This document shows, piece by piece, positions 54,551 through 64,000 of a stretch of 64,000 nucleotides of DNA. A program made the position numbers and the translations under genes. The notes beneath the pieces were generated by a model. It ran no database searches, had not been told where the DNA came from, and saw nothing but the letters and a program-made list of their open reading frames with translations. Numbering within the stretch: position 1 is the stretch's first letter; the number at the start of each line of letters is the position of its first letter. This DNA comes from Flavobacterium piscisymbiosum (GTDB taxonomy: Bacteria > Bacteroidota > Bacteroidia > Flavobacteriales > Flavobacteriaceae): positions 1,984,001 to 2,048,000 of the forward strand of contig NZ_JAJJMM010000001.1 in assembly GCF_020905295.1 (NCBI RefSeq), given 5' to 3'.

Positions 54551-54581
54551 TTTTACAAACTGATTACTTTGTCTATCTTTG
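54551..54581 (+). promoter_or_regulatory. ruvB promoter, very close to the start codon
   Basis: TTTT (54551-54554), 19 nt, TATCTTTG (54574-54581). The ATG begins 5 bp after the -7 box, so the transcript would begin at or next to the start codon (leaderless). Confidence 0.6.
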
Positions 54582-54585
54582 TAAA

Positions 54586-55608
54586 ATGAATGAGAACCTA
54601 GATCCCACTACAAATGGGTACAATCCAGAAGAATTAGATCTTGAAAAAAGATTACGTCCGCTGTCATTTGATGATTTTGCGGGGCAAGATCAAGTTTTAG
54701 AGAATTTAAAAGTTTTTGTTGCTGCAGCCAATCAGCGAGGAGAAGCACTTGATCATACACTTTTTCATGGACCTCCGGGATTAGGTAAAACGACTTTGGC
54801 CAATATTTTAGCAAATGAACTTGAAGTAGGGATTAAAATTACTTCGGGTCCTGTTTTAGATAAGCCTGGTGATTTAGCCGGTCTTTTGACTAATCTTGAT
54901 GAAAGAGATGTTCTGTTCATTGATGAAATTCATCGTTTGAGTCCAATTGTTGAAGAGTATTTATATTCGGCAATGGAGGATTTTAAAATTGATATTATGA
55001 TCGAGTCTGGTCCAAATGCCAGAACGGTTCAAATCAATTTGAATCCTTTTACTTTAATAGGAGCAACAACGCGTTCAGGATTACTAACTGCGCCAATGCG
55101 TGCGCGTTTCGGGATTTCATCACGATTACAATATTACACTACAGAACTTTTGACTAGTATTGTCGAAAGAAGTTCTTCGATACTTAGAATGCCGATCTCC
55201 TTAGATGCTGCTATAGAAATAGCTGGTAGAAGTCGTGGTACACCTCGTATTGCAAATGCATTGTTACGTAGGGTACGTGATTTTGCACAGATAAAAGGAA
55301 ATGGAACTATCGATCTTGAAATTGCACGTTATGCCTTAAAAGCACTTAATGTAGATGCTCATGGATTGGATGAAATGGATAATAAAATCTTATTGACTAT
55401 CATCAATAAATTTAAAGGTGGACCTGTTGGACTTTCAACTTTGGCAACAGCCGTATCTGAAAGTAGCGAAACTATCGAAGAGGTTTATGAGCCGTTCCTG
55501 ATTCAGGAAGGATTTATCATGCGTACGCCGCGTGGTCGTGAAGTAACAGACAAAGCCTATAAGCATTTAGGAAAATTAAACACTAACATTCAGGGCGGAT
55601 TGTTTTAA
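54586..55608 (+). CDS. ruvB: Holliday junction branch-migration ATPase RuvB
   Basis: The hexameric AAA+ motor of RuvAB in recombination and repair. It has 340 residues: [20 protein letters not shown], Walker [11 protein letters not shown] (residues 61-70), Walker [12 protein letters not shown], sensor 1 [19 protein letters not shown] with the arginine finger region, and the winged-helix C-terminus ([20 protein letters not shown]). ATG at 54586. The P450 gene follows after 11 bp on the same strand. Confidence 0.98.
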   Translation: MNENLDPTTNGYNPEELDLEKRLRPLSFDDFAGQDQVLENLKVFVAAANQRGEALDHTLFHGPPGLGKTTLANILANELEVGIKITSGPVLDKPGDLAGLLTNLDERDVLFIDEIHRLSPIVEEYLYSAMEDFKIDIMIESGPNARTVQINLNPFTLIGATTRSGLLTAPMRARFGISSRLQYYTTELLTSIVERSSSILRMPISLDAAIEIAGRSRGTPRIANALLRRVRDFAQIKGNGTIDLEIARYALKALNVDAHGLDEMDNKILLTIINKFKGGPVGLSTLATAVSESSETIEEVYEPFLIQEGFIMRTPRGREVTDKAYKHLGKLNTNIQGGLF

Positions 55609-55619
55609 TTTTAATCAGA

Positions 55620-56966
55620 ATGTCTGAAAATAGAAAATATAATTACCCGAATAGGCTTTCGATATTGAGATTCTTTCTGGATGCTGAAGGAGTGCGTAGA
55701 AATCCTATTCCTTTTCATAAAAGATATTTTGATCAGTTTGGAGATTCTTTTTCTCTTAAAATTGGTGTTTCAAAACATATCATTTTGTCAAGAGATAATG
55801 AAGTTGCGCAGTATATTTTACAGAAGAATCAAAAGAATTATCATAAATCTAAATTTCAATCTGTATACCTTTCAAAATATTTAGGAAAAGGATTATTGAC
55901 TGTTGATGGAGATTTTTGGCTGAAACAAAGAAGGCTTATTCAACCTGCATTTCATAAGCAAAAGATGAATCAGTTGGTCGAAAACATGAATCAGACTATT
56001 GGTTCAGAATTAAAAGATCTAATCGAAGAAAAGCCAATAGATCTTTTTCCTGTAATGAGTCAGTTAGCCTTTAATGTGGTAGCGAAATCATTATTTCAAC
56101 TTTCGATTTCAGACGAAAAATTAAACAGAATAAAATTTATTATCGAAGAAGTTCAGAATTTTTTAATAAAAGAAATTAGACTTCCGCATAAAGCATGGTG
56201 GTTTTCATTAAGCGGCCAGGTAAAAAAACACCTGGAACTGGCTGAAGAAAATAATAGTATTATTCAGGAAATTATTGAAGAAAGAATGACTTCGAAAGAA
56301 GAAATTAATGACTTGCTAAATATGCTTTTGGAAACGCGATATGAAGATACGGGAGAGGGAATGACTGTAAGTCAGTTGGTAGATGAAATTAAAGTTCTAT
56401 TTATTGCCGGACATGAAACCACAGCAAATGCTTTGACTTTTACGTTGCATCTTTTAGGAAGAAATCCTGAAATACAACAAAAAGTTGTTGATGAGATTTT
56501 AGCAATAGAATCTCAAACAAATGATCTTGTCGAGCAGTTACAGAAAATGACGTATACCAATGCCGTTTTAAACGAATCAATGCGCTTGTACCCGCCTGCC
56601 TGGATTACCGATAGACAAAATGTTACCGATGATACACTTGCAGGTTATCATATAAAGAAAGAAACTCTCATTGGTGTTTCTTTCTATGAATTGCATCGAA
56701 ATCCAAAATACTGGAAAAATCCGGATGAGTTTAATCCGGAACGATTTCTTGGAGGGCAGAAAAAGCAATCCATGCAATATTTTTATCCATTTGGTGCCGG
56801 ACCAAGAATGTGCATCGGAGCGGGATTTGCTATTTATGAAATGTGTTTGACCATTGCTCAAATTGTAAAAAAATACGAGATTAAATCCAGTACAGATACA
56901 GTTCAGTTTAATCCATTAATTACATTAAAGCCAGTTGGTGTAGAAGTTTTATTTTCGAAAAGGTGA
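55620..56966 (+). CDS. cytochrome P450
   Basis: A 448-residue heme monooxygenase. The I-helix oxygen-binding motif is AGHETTANA, the K-helix ExxR is [15 protein letters not shown] appears in NPERFLGG, and the heme loop is [17 protein letters not shown] with proximal Cys at about 398. No membrane anchor is seen, so it is probably soluble. The sequence is of the CYP102/CYP4-like bacterial type often acting on fatty acids or similar hydrophobic substrates, but the substrate is unknown and no redox partner is adjacent. It lies between ruvB and queG with tight spacing, an odd partnership. Confidence 0.93.
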   Translation: MSENRKYNYPNRLSILRFFLDAEGVRRNPIPFHKRYFDQFGDSFSLKIGVSKHIILSRDNEVAQYILQKNQKNYHKSKFQSVYLSKYLGKGLLTVDGDFWLKQRRLIQPAFHKQKMNQLVENMNQTIGSELKDLIEEKPIDLFPVMSQLAFNVVAKSLFQLSISDEKLNRIKFIIEEVQNFLIKEIRLPHKAWWFSLSGQVKKHLELAEENNSIIQEIIEERMTSKEEINDLLNMLLETRYEDTGEGMTVSQLVDEIKVLFIAGHETTANALTFTLHLLGRNPEIQQKVVDEILAIESQTNDLVEQLQKMTYTNAVLNESMRLYPPAWITDRQNVTDDTLAGYHIKKETLIGVSFYELHRNPKYWKNPDEFNPERFLGGQKKQSMQYFYPFGAGPRMCIGAGFAIYEMCLTIAQIVKKYEIKSSTDTVQFNPLITLKPVGVEVLFSKR

Positions 56967-57889
56967 GCATTAATGCAAAAGAGACATATTCGAAATTTAT
57001 AAAATCAGAAGCAAAACGTCTTGGTTTTCTTTCTTGCGGGATTTCTAAAGCTGGATTTCTCGAAGAAGAAGCGCCACGTCTTGAAAAATGGCTCAATAAT
57101 AATCATCATGGGCAGATGGCCTACATGGAAAATTATTTTGACAAGCGTTTAGATCCAACTTTGTTAGTAGATGATGCCAAAAGTGTTGTTTCGCTTTTAT
57201 TAAATTATTATCCCGAAGAAACTCAAAGTCAGGATAGTTTTAAGATTTCAAAATATGCTTACGGTCAGGATTATCATTTTGTAATCAAGGAGAAACTCAA
57301 AGAATTTTTGCATTCTATTCAGGAAAATATAGGCGATGTTTCAGGTCGTGCTTTTGTTGATTCGGCACCTGTTTTAGATCGTGCCTGGGCAGCTAAAAGT
57401 GGCTTGGGATGGATTGGTAAAAGCGGTAATCTGCTTACTCAAAAGGTTGGCTCTTTTTACTTTATTGCTGAACTTATTCTTGATTTGGATTTAGAATATG
57501 ATCATGCCACGACAGATCATTGTGGTTCTTGTACTGCTTGTATTGATGCTTGTCCTACTCAGGCAATTGTTGCTCCTCATGTTGTTGATGGTAGTAAATG
57601 TATTTCTTATTACACGATCGAACTCAAAGAAAATATTCCTTACGAAATGAAAGGAAAATTTGACGAATGGATGTTTGGTTGTGATACTTGCCAGGATGTT
57701 TGTCCCTGGAATCGGTTCTCGAAACCTCATTCAGAACCCTTATTTAATCCAAATCCGGAACTACTTTCTTTTTCTAAAAAAGACTGGATTGAGATTACGG
57801 AAGAGACTTTCCGTGCCGTTTTTAAAAACTCCCCAATCAAAAGAACCAAGTTTGATGGCTTAAAAAGAAATGTAAGATTTTTAGAGTGA
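56963..57889 (+). CDS. queG: epoxyqueuosine reductase QueG
   Basis: A cobalamin- and iron-sulfur-dependent enzyme that reduces epoxyqueuosine to queuosine in tRNA. The 308 residues include [29 protein letters not shown] and two [4Fe-4S] motifs, [16 protein letters not shown] (about residue 187) and [11 protein letters not shown]. The start is GTG at 56963, overlapping the P450 stop (GTGA), so translation is coupled. The protein is a little shorter than longer QueG forms that have HEAT-like repeats at the C-terminus. Confidence 0.95.
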   Translation: MSINAKETYSKFIKSEAKRLGFLSCGISKAGFLEEEAPRLEKWLNNNHHGQMAYMENYFDKRLDPTLLVDDAKSVVSLLLNYYPEETQSQDSFKISKYAYGQDYHFVIKEKLKEFLHSIQENIGDVSGRAFVDSAPVLDRAWAAKSGLGWIGKSGNLLTQKVGSFYFIAELILDLDLEYDHATTDHCGSCTACIDACPTQAIVAPHVVDGSKCISYYTIELKENIPYEMKGKFDEWMFGCDTCQDVCPWNRFSKPHSEPLFNPNPELLSFSKKDWIEITEETFRAVFKNSPIKRTKFDGLKRNVRFLE

Positions 57890-58383
57890 TTTCAGGAAAG
57901 GAAATGCTTTTTTCTTTCTTTTAAATGCAATATTTAATTTTTCTTTTTTCAAGTATTTGTAAGATTTTTACATTTTTATCTTGAATTTCTTCAAAAACCG
58001 ACAATACGTCAAAAAATTAAGAAATTTCTCCTGTTTTATTATCGAATAGTTAAGTTTTCTGCATACTCAGGTTAATTTTTGTCGACAAAAAGTGCAATTC
58101 AGCGTTTATCTAAGTAGTTTGTCGACTAAAGTAGTTAGTAATTAGGTGTTTGCATACTTTCGCGCCTCCAAAACTACTAATTTAATCTAAAGGCACTTTT
58201 TGTGTCTTGAACGACATACATTTATGGTGCAAAAACTACCTTATTTTTATGACAATCTTAAAATTACTTTTTTAAGATTTGCAAAATCCATTTCCCTCAT
58301 TTTATCGTATCTGCTTCAAATGCTGAAAACCAAATTTGGTTCTTCTGCTTTCAATATTTCTATTCTTAAATTCACAGTTGTCT
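57890..58383. other. gap upstream of the giant adhesin
   Basis: About 490 bp with no convincing gene. It contains AT-rich sequence, two GTCGAC-centred palindromes (58076-58130), and a TACTTTCG at 58155-58162 that resembles a -7 element with one mismatch. A long 5' leader of roughly 200 nt would follow. A 63-codon frame from a TTG at 58200 overlaps the adhesin start and I reject it. Confidence 0.5.
58076..58130. promoter_or_regulatory. paired GTCGAC palindromes (candidate operators)
   Basis: TTTTTGTCGACAAAAA (58076-58091) is a perfect 16-bp palindrome; GTTTGTCGACTAAAG (58117-58131) repeats its core. Centres are 40 bp apart, close to four helical turns. They lie about 30 bp upstream of the probable -7 box of the adhesin gene. 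Confidence 0.55.
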
Positions 58384-61300
58384 ATGCGTAACTTTACTCT
58401 TAGTCAGTCTAAATTATTTAGACTAAATTTTCTTGTTTTATTATTAACATTAGCATCTTTCTCATCTTTTGCACAAGTTTGTGGAACGCCAGGTGTTGAC
58501 GGTCCGGTTACTGTTACAAGTTCTATAAATACTTATTATCCTATTTCGGGCAATACTACTTTAAATGCTGGAGCTCAATCTATACTATTAGCTACATCTC
58601 CTGGCACAGATGGTAAAGGGAATAACTTTGGTACCATTCCAATTTCTGCCGGAGATTTAATTTTGATTATCCAAATGCAGGATGCTTCAATCAATTATAC
58701 GAATGATCGTAATTACGGTTCAGGAAGTACGACTAGTGGTCCGGATGCTTTAGGTGGTACAGGATTTACAGCTATTGGTAATACTGGGGTTTTTGAATAT
58801 GTTATTGCAACTAATAATGTACCACTAGGAGGTGGGAATTTAACATTTAAAGGGACTGGTACTTCAGGAGGTGCAAGAAATAGTTTTTTTAATGCTAACG
58901 CAACAACGGATAGAGGAAAAAAAACTTTTCAAATTGTTAGAGTACCACAATACTCAAATTTAAATTTAAATTCAAATATAACAACGCCTGCTTTTAATGG
59001 TAGTGCTGGAGGTATTATCGCCTTCAATGTTTCGGGAACTTTTAATTTTAACGGTAAAACTATTGATGGAACAGCGAGAGGTTTTAGAGGGGGATATAGC
59101 CCTAGGTTAGATTCAAATTTAAATAATTCGACAATTTATGTTGGTTTATCAACTAGTGATAAAATTTCGGGAAAGGGAGAAGGAATAGCGGGTACACCAA
59201 GATACATGTGGGATGGTTCTAATGAAGTAGATAATGGAGTTACAAATGAAGGGTTACCAGGTGGTTCTTCAGGAAGAGGAGCTCCTGCTAATGCAGGTGG
59301 AGGTGGTAATGATCACAATACTGGCGGCGGCGGCGGCGGTAATGGTGGTTTTGGAGGTCTAGGTGGTGCAGGATGGCAAGGTGGTAACGGAGACGTTCTT
59401 CCTGCTACAGGAGGAGGAAGACCAGGTTATAAATCATATATTACAACAACACCTTTTCCTAAGCTTGTAATGGGTGGAGGTGGAGGTGCCGGAGATGCTA
59501 ATAACGCTTCGACCGGTGTGAAGGGTGGAGTTGGAGGAGCTATTATACTCATTAATGCAGGTACGGTTCAGGGAATTGGTTATATAAATGCTAATGGTGG
59601 AAATGGTGCAGCAGGTGCTTACTCTGGGTCTCCTGACGGAGCTGGAGGGGGAGGTGCCGGAGGGACTGTACTTTTGAATATTTCTAATAATAGTACAGGT
59701 ACAATAACTATTAATGCAAATGGAGGAAACGGAGGAAATACAGAAAATGATAACAACAACGAGCACGGACCAGGTGGTGGTGGTGGTGGTGGAATAATTA
59801 GCCATAATATCACTACTTCAGGAACAATAATTGCTAATGTAAATGGTGGATCTGCAGGAAAATCTAATGCCGGACAAGGAAATACTCATGGCGCCGTAAA
59901 TGGAACAATTGGTTACACGACACAATTTACGAGTGCAGACGTACCACCTAATCTTCAGGTAAATGCAAATTGTTTTCCTGTTCTTGAGACTACTGTAAAA
60001 TCTTTGTCTACTGCAAAAGCTTGTAATTCGATTGGAGGAAAAGTTTCTTACGAAATTCAGATAAAAAATACAGGAGCCGGAAATGCAGCTGGTGTATTTT
60101 TGGATTTTAGCTTTCCAACAGGTATTCAGTTTGACTCAGCAACAGCTACATATTCAATTGGAACAACAGGGCCTTCCGGAGCTTTCCCTAATACTAATAC
60201 TACCGCACCTGGTAATCCTTTATTTGGAGGTTTTAACATCGCTCAAAATGGAGTGGTTACTATAATTTTAATAGGGAAAGTCGCAGCTACTATGACTGCC
60301 GGAGTACATAGTTCTGATGCACAAGCACTATATCTTGATCCGACACGTACAGATGCAAATTCTGGAAGAAGAATTACTGCAGCCACAAATGCTTATGGTT
60401 CAGTAAATAAAAAATATGAGGGAAATAATCAAGCAGATGTTCCAGGAGTAAACTTTCCAGGTACTGGTACGACAGCCGATGATATAACGATTTTGGCTTT
60501 GCCGGCAGTTCCAACTTTTACACCAACACAGCCAACTTGTGAGGTACCAACAGGAACAATAACAGTAAATACTCCTGCCAATGGCACAGGAATAAAATAT
60601 ACGCTAACAGGTACAAATCCGATAACGGCGCCAGTAGATAGTACAACTGGAGTCTTTTCAGGATTAGTAGCAGGTAAATATAAAGTTACTACAACTAATT
60701 CAGAGGGATGTACTTCGCTTCCTACTGCAGATATTACTATTAATGCACTTGCAGGTGCACCAACTACAACAGGAGTTTCAATTTGTCAAGGTGACAACAC
60801 TGGCGCAGCATTAATAGTTACTTCTGCCTGTTCTTCTGGTACTATACAATGGTTTACAGAGGCTTCTGGAGGTACAGCAATTTTTACAGGATCTTCTTTT
60901 AATCCACTAGTAGTTACTGAATCAGGTTTAACAGATACAAATACAGCAAAGACTGTAATTTATTATGCGTCATGTTCAGGTTCTTGTAGAACTGCAACAA
61001 GTTATGTTATTAAGCCAAAACCAACAATAACCGCAACAACGCCAAATTCAAGATGCGATGCAGGAACTGTTATTTTGGGAGCTACGGCTTCATCAGGTAC
61101 AATTAACTGGTATGCAGCATCAACAGGAGGCCCATCATTAGGGACAGGGTCAAGTTTTACTACACCAAGTTTATCAACAACAACAGACTATTATGTTGAT
61201 GCAACAGATAATGGATGTACAACGGTAGCTAGAACCCTAATCAAAGCAACAGTAAATACTTTACCAACAATAAATTCAACAACAGAAGGATCTAGATGTG

Positions 61301-64000
61301 GTGAAGGAGCAGTAACATTAAAAGCTACAGCATCCGCAGGAGCTACGATCAATTGGTATGCTAATCCAACAGGAGGCGCTTCATTAGGATCAGGAGGTAC
61401 CTTTACTACGCCAAGTTTATCATCTACTACGACATATTATGTAGGTGCTACTACAGCTGAAGGTTGTACTACAGCATCAAGAATTGCAGTTGCTGCGGTT
61501 ATAAATACGGCTTCTACTATTACATTTACTAGTGGTACACAAAACCCAACTGTGTGTACAGGAATAACAATTCCTACTGCAGTTTATACTTTTGGAGGAA
61601 GTGCAATTAATGCTACGGCATCAAATTTACCAACTGGAGTAACAAGTACTGTAGATAGTGATGCAAAAACAATAACTATTTCAGGGACCCCAACAGTAAG
61701 TGGTACCTATAAATATACAATAACAACGGTTGGGCATACATCACCTTGCATTGCTATTACAATAGACGGAACTATAACAGTAACTGCAAATAACACTGTT
61801 AATGCAGCATCAGCTACGCCAACATTATGTATCAATACAGTTTTAACGAATATCACTCACACTACAACTGGAGCAACCGGAATTGGTACTGCTGCAGGAT
61901 TACCTTCGGGTGTTAGTGCTGCTTGGGCATCTAACAAGATTACTATTAGTGGTACTCCAACAGCATCAGGTGTATTTGACTATACTATTCCATTGACTGG
62001 AGGCTGTGGTGCTATAAATGCTACGGGAAAAATCACGGTTACAGCTAATAACACTGTTAGTGTAGCATCAGCTACGCCAACATTATGTATCAATACAGTT
62101 TTAACAAATATTACTCATACTACAACTGGAGCAACCGGAATTGGTACTGCTACAGGATTACCTTCAGGTGTTAGTGCTGCTTGGGCATCTAATACGATTA
62201 CTATTAGTGGTACTCCAACAGCATCAGGTGTATTTGACTATACTATTCCATTGACTGGAGGTTGTGGTGCTGTAAATGCTACAGGAAAAATTACTGTTAC
62301 AGCTAATAATACTGTTAGTGTAGCATCAGCTACACCAACATTATGTACCAATACAGTTTTAACGAATATCACTCACACTACAACTGGAGCAACCGGAATT
62401 GGTACTGCTACAGGATTACCTTCGGGTGTTAGTGCTGCTTGGGCATCTAACAAGATTACTATTAGTGGTACTCCAACAGCATCAGGTGTATTTGACTATA
62501 CTATTCCATTGACTGGAGGTTGTGGTGCTATAAATGCTACGGGAAAAATCACGGTTACAGCTAATAACACTGTTAGTGTAGCATCAGCTACGCCAACATT
62601 ATGTATCAATACAGTTTTAACAAATATTACTCATACTACAACTGGAGCAACCGGAATTGGTACTGCTACAGGATTACCTTCAGGTGTTAGTGCTGCTTGG
62701 GCATCTAATACGATTACTATTAGTGGTACTCCAACAGCATCAGGTGTATTTGACTATACTATTCCATTGACTGGAGGTTGTGGTGCTGTAAATGCTACAG
62801 GAAAAATTACTGTTACAGCTAATAATACTGTTAGTGTAGCATCAGCTACACCAACATTATGTACCAATACAGTTTTAACGAATATCACTCACACTACAAC
62901 TGGAGCAACCGGAATTGGTACTGCTACAGGATTACCTTCGGGTGTTAGTGCTGCTTGGGCATCTAACAAGATTACTATTAGTGGTACTCCAACAGCATCA
63001 GGTGTATTTGACTATACTATTCCATTGACTGGAGGTTGTGGTGCTATAAATGCTACGGGAAAAATCACGGTTACAGCTAATAACACTGTTAGTGTAGCAT
63101 CAGCTACGCCAACATTATGTATCAATACAGTTTTAACAAATATTACTCATACTACAACTGGAGCAACCGGAATTGGTACTGCTACAGGATTACCTTTAGG
63201 TGTTAGTGCTGCTTGGGCATCTAATACGATTACTATTAGTGGTACTCCAACAGCATCAGGTGTATTTGACTATACTATTCCATTGACTGGAGGTTGTGGT
63301 GCTGTAAATGCTACAGGAAAAATTACTGTTACAGCTAATAACACTGTTAGTGTAGCATCAGCTACGCCAACATTATGTATCAATACAGTTTTAACAAATA
63401 TTACTCATACTACAACTGGAGCAACCGGAATTGGTACTGCTACAGGATTACCTTTAGGTGTTAGTGCTGCTTGGGCATCTAATACGATTACTATTAGTGG
63501 TACTCCAACAGCATCAGGTGTATTTGACTATACTATTCCATTGACTGGAGGTTGTGGTGCTGTAAATGCTACAGGAAAAATTACTGTTACAGCTAATAAC
63601 ACTGTTAGTGTTGCATCAGCTACACCAACATTATGTATCAATACAGTTTTAACAAATATTACTCATACTACAACTGGAGCAACCGGAATTGGTACTGCTA
63701 CAGGATTACCTTCAGGTGTTAGTGCTGCTTGGGCATCTAATACGATTACTATTAGCGGTACTCCAACAGCATCAGGTGTATTTGACTATACTATTCCATT
63801 GACTGGAGGTTGTGGTGCTATAAATGCTGCGGGAAAAATCACGGTTACTGGTAATAATACTGTTAGTGCGGCATCAGCTACACCAACATTATGTATCAAT
63901 ACAGTTTTAACGAATATCACTCATACTACAACCGGAGCAACCGGAATTGGTACTGCTACAGGATTACCTTCAGGTGTTAGTGCTGCTTGGGCATCTAATA
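58384..64000 (+). CDS. giant secreted repeat protein, adhesin-like (cut by window edge)
   Basis: An open frame of at least 1872 codons that continues past the window. It starts [20 protein letters not shown] with a signal peptide ending near SSFAQ. A first domain (about 35-290) is followed by a Gly-rich, low-complexity region (about 290-490), then a DUF11-like module (about 530-640, [18 protein letters not shown]), Ig-like modules with two Cys and NWY (about 700-1040, e.g. [13 protein letters not shown], as in CHU_C/SprB-type proteins), a diverged repeat, and from residue 1137 identical 86-residue repeats. It is probably exported by the type IX system, but the C-terminal sorting domain is beyond the window. 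Adhesion or gliding roles are inferred. Confidence 0.9.
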   Translation, partial: MRNFTLSQSKLFRLNFLVLLLTLASFSSFAQVCGTPGVDGPVTVTSSINTYYPISGNTTLNAGAQSILLATSPGTDGKGNNFGTIPISAGDLILIIQMQDASINYTNDRNYGSGSTTSGPDALGGTGFTAIGNTGVFEYVIATNNVPLGGGNLTFKGTGTSGGARNSFFNANATTDRGKKTFQIVRVPQYSNLNLNSNITTPAFNGSAGGIIAFNVSGTFNFNGKTIDGTARGFRGGYSPRLDSNLNNSTIYVGLSTSDKISGKGEGIAGTPRYMWDGSNEVDNGVTNEGLPGGSSGRGAPANAGGGGNDHNTGGGGGGNGGFGGLGGAGWQGGNGDVLPATGGGRPGYKSYITTTPFPKLVMGGGGGAGDANNASTGVKGGVGGAIILINAGTVQGIGYINANGGNGAAGAYSGSPDGAGGGGAGGTVLLNISNNSTGTITINANGGNGGNTENDNNNEHGPGGGGGGGIISHNITTSGTIIANVNGGSAGKSNAGQGNTHGAVNGTIGYTTQFTSADVPPNLQVNANCFPVLETTVKSLSTAKACNSIGGKVSYEIQIKNTGAGNAAGVFLDFSFPTGIQFDSATATYSIGTTGPSGAFPNTNTTAPGNPLFGGFNIAQNGVVTIILIGKVAATMTAGVHSSDAQALYLDPTRTDANSGRRITAATNAYGSVNKKYEGNNQADVPGVNFPGTGTTADDITILALPAVPTFTPTQPTCEVPTGTITVNTPANGTGIKYTLTGTNPITAPVDSTTGVFSGLVAGKYKVTTTNSEGCTSLPTADITINALAGAPTTTGVSICQGDNTGAALIVTSACSSGTIQWFTEASGGTAIFTGSSFNPLVVTESGLTDTNTAKTVIYYASCSGSCRTATSYVIKPKPTITATTPNSRCDAGTVILGATASSGTINWYAASTGGPSLGTGSSFTTPSLSTTTDYYVDATDNGCTTVARTLIKATVNTLPTINSTTEGSRCGEGAVTLKATASAGATINWYANPTGGASLGSGGTFTTPSLSSTTTYYVGATTAEGCTTASRIAVAAVINTASTITFTSGTQNPTVCTGITIPTAVYTFGGSAINATASNLPTGVTSTVDSDAKTITISGTPTVSGTYKYTITTVGHTSPCIAITIDGTITVTANNTVNAASATPTLCINTVLTNITHTTTGATGIGTAAGLPSGVSAAWASNKITISGTPTASGVFDYTIPLTGGCGAINATGKITVTANNTVSVASATPTLCINTVLTNITHTTTGATGIGTATGLPSGVSAAWASNTITISGTPTASGVFDYTIPLTGGCGAVNATGKITVTANNTVSVASATPTLCTNTVLTNITHTTTGATGIGTATGLPSGVSAAWASNKITISGTPTASGVFDYTIPLTGGCGAINATGKITVTANNTVSVASATPTLCINTVLTNITHTTTGATGIGTATGLPSGVSAAWASNTITISGTPTASGVFDYTIPLTGGCGAVNATGKITVTANNTVSVASATPTLCTNTVLTNITHTTTGATGIGTATGLPSGVSAAWASNKITISGTPTASGVFDYTIPLTGGCGAINATGKITVTANNTVSVASATPTLCINTVLTNITHTTTGATGIGTATGLPLGVSAAWASNTITISGTPTASGVFDYTIPLTGGCGAVNATGKITVTANNTVSVASATPTLCINTVLTNITHTTTGATGIGTATGLPLGVSAAWASNTITISGTPTASGVFDYTIPLTGGCGAVNATGKITVTANNTVSVASATPTLCINTVLTNITHTTTGATGIGTATGLPSGVSAAWASNTITISGTPTASGVFDYTIPLTGGCGAINAAGKITVTGNNTVSAASATPTLCINTVLTNITHTTTGATGIGTATGLPSGVSAAWASN
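61792..64000 (+). repeat. 258-bp tandem repeats in the adhesin gene (8 complete, 9th cut)
   Basis: Copies start at 61792, 62050, 62308, 62566, 62824, 63082, 63340, 63598 and 63856, each exactly 258 bp (86 codons), in frame. Each encodes two Cys (TLCINT or TLCTNT, and GGCGA) and the ending GKITVTAN. By eye copies 2-3 and 4-5 look like the same 516-bp dimer, and copies 6 and 7 share LPLGV, so units have spread recently. Confidence 0.95.

Noticed and set aside
58200..58391. 63-codon frame before the giant adhesin
   Set aside because: It needs a TTG start, overlaps the adhesin signal peptide in another frame and shows no protein features.
61792..64000. Regular repeats that could be taken for a CRISPR-like array
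   Set aside because: The period is 258 bp, the repeats have no spacers, and they lie in one open reading frame of a secreted protein.

Overview
The window is chromosomal DNA of a Bacteroidota bacterium, most likely a Flavobacterium or close relative. Several things point there: promoters of the form TTTG-N17-21-TANNTTTG, low GC, the alternative complex III (ActABCDEF) plus cytochrome oxidase operon, the ThiH-type thiamine operon, and a very large secreted repeat protein with CHU_C/SprB-like Ig modules. I cannot assign a species.

Left part (1-9150, mostly minus strand). A thiamine operon reads leftward from a TPP riboswitch (7044-7122): thiS, thiC, a tenI/thiE-like gene, thiD, thiE, thiG, thiH and the start of thiF. 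A GxxExxY gene (PD-(D/E)XK fold) flanked by related GCAGATT repeats sits between thiG and thiH. Intergenic gaps in this operon hold 7- and 14-bp tandem repeats and small palindromes. Behind it lie tag, a small lipoprotein gene and a queuosine-precursor transporter.

9.3-22.8 kb. An M3 metallopeptidase is followed by a nested inverted-repeat element, the translation genes rplM-rpsI and rpsB-tsf with structured leaders, two secreted ferritin-like proteins, a LacI regulator, a group of hypothetical membrane proteins, and polA. A 63-bp degraded second copy of the polA 3' end lies 810 bp beyond the real one and brackets two small membrane-protein genes.

22.8-28.7 kb. Four paralogous tiny secreted Lys/Ala-rich proteins flank an OmpR-family response regulator and its sensor kinase. 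The promoters of the first and the last small gene share an identical TCTTCAT-N4-TCTTCAT direct repeat (11-bp period) overlapping the -33 element, and both units end in the same terminator hairpin. This is the best candidate for an undescribed regulatory system here. A membrane metallophosphoesterase, a CxxC-less thioredoxin-like protein and a polysaccharide deacetylase follow.

28.8-42.8 kb. A DUF2723 membrane protein; two tandem tRNA-Gln(UUG) genes, each with its own terminator; an AraC regulator and an aldehyde dehydrogenase whose upstream region carries a 23-bp direct repeat; a universal stress protein; rimP-nusA-infB with a terminator-like hairpin in the leader; a PAP2/class A phosphatase; and a SPOR protein.

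42.9-54.4 kb. The actABCDEF-coxBA respiratory operon encodes a quinol:cytochrome c oxidoreductase and the two core subunits of an aa3-type oxidase, from one recognisable promoter to one terminator.

54.5-64 kb. ruvB (possibly leaderless), a cytochrome P450 and queG, then a secreted adhesin-like gene that runs off the window. It has a Gly-rich region, Ig-like modules and at least eight complete 86-residue repeats that are almost identical at DNA level. Two GTCGAC-centred palindromes 40 bp apart lie upstream of it.
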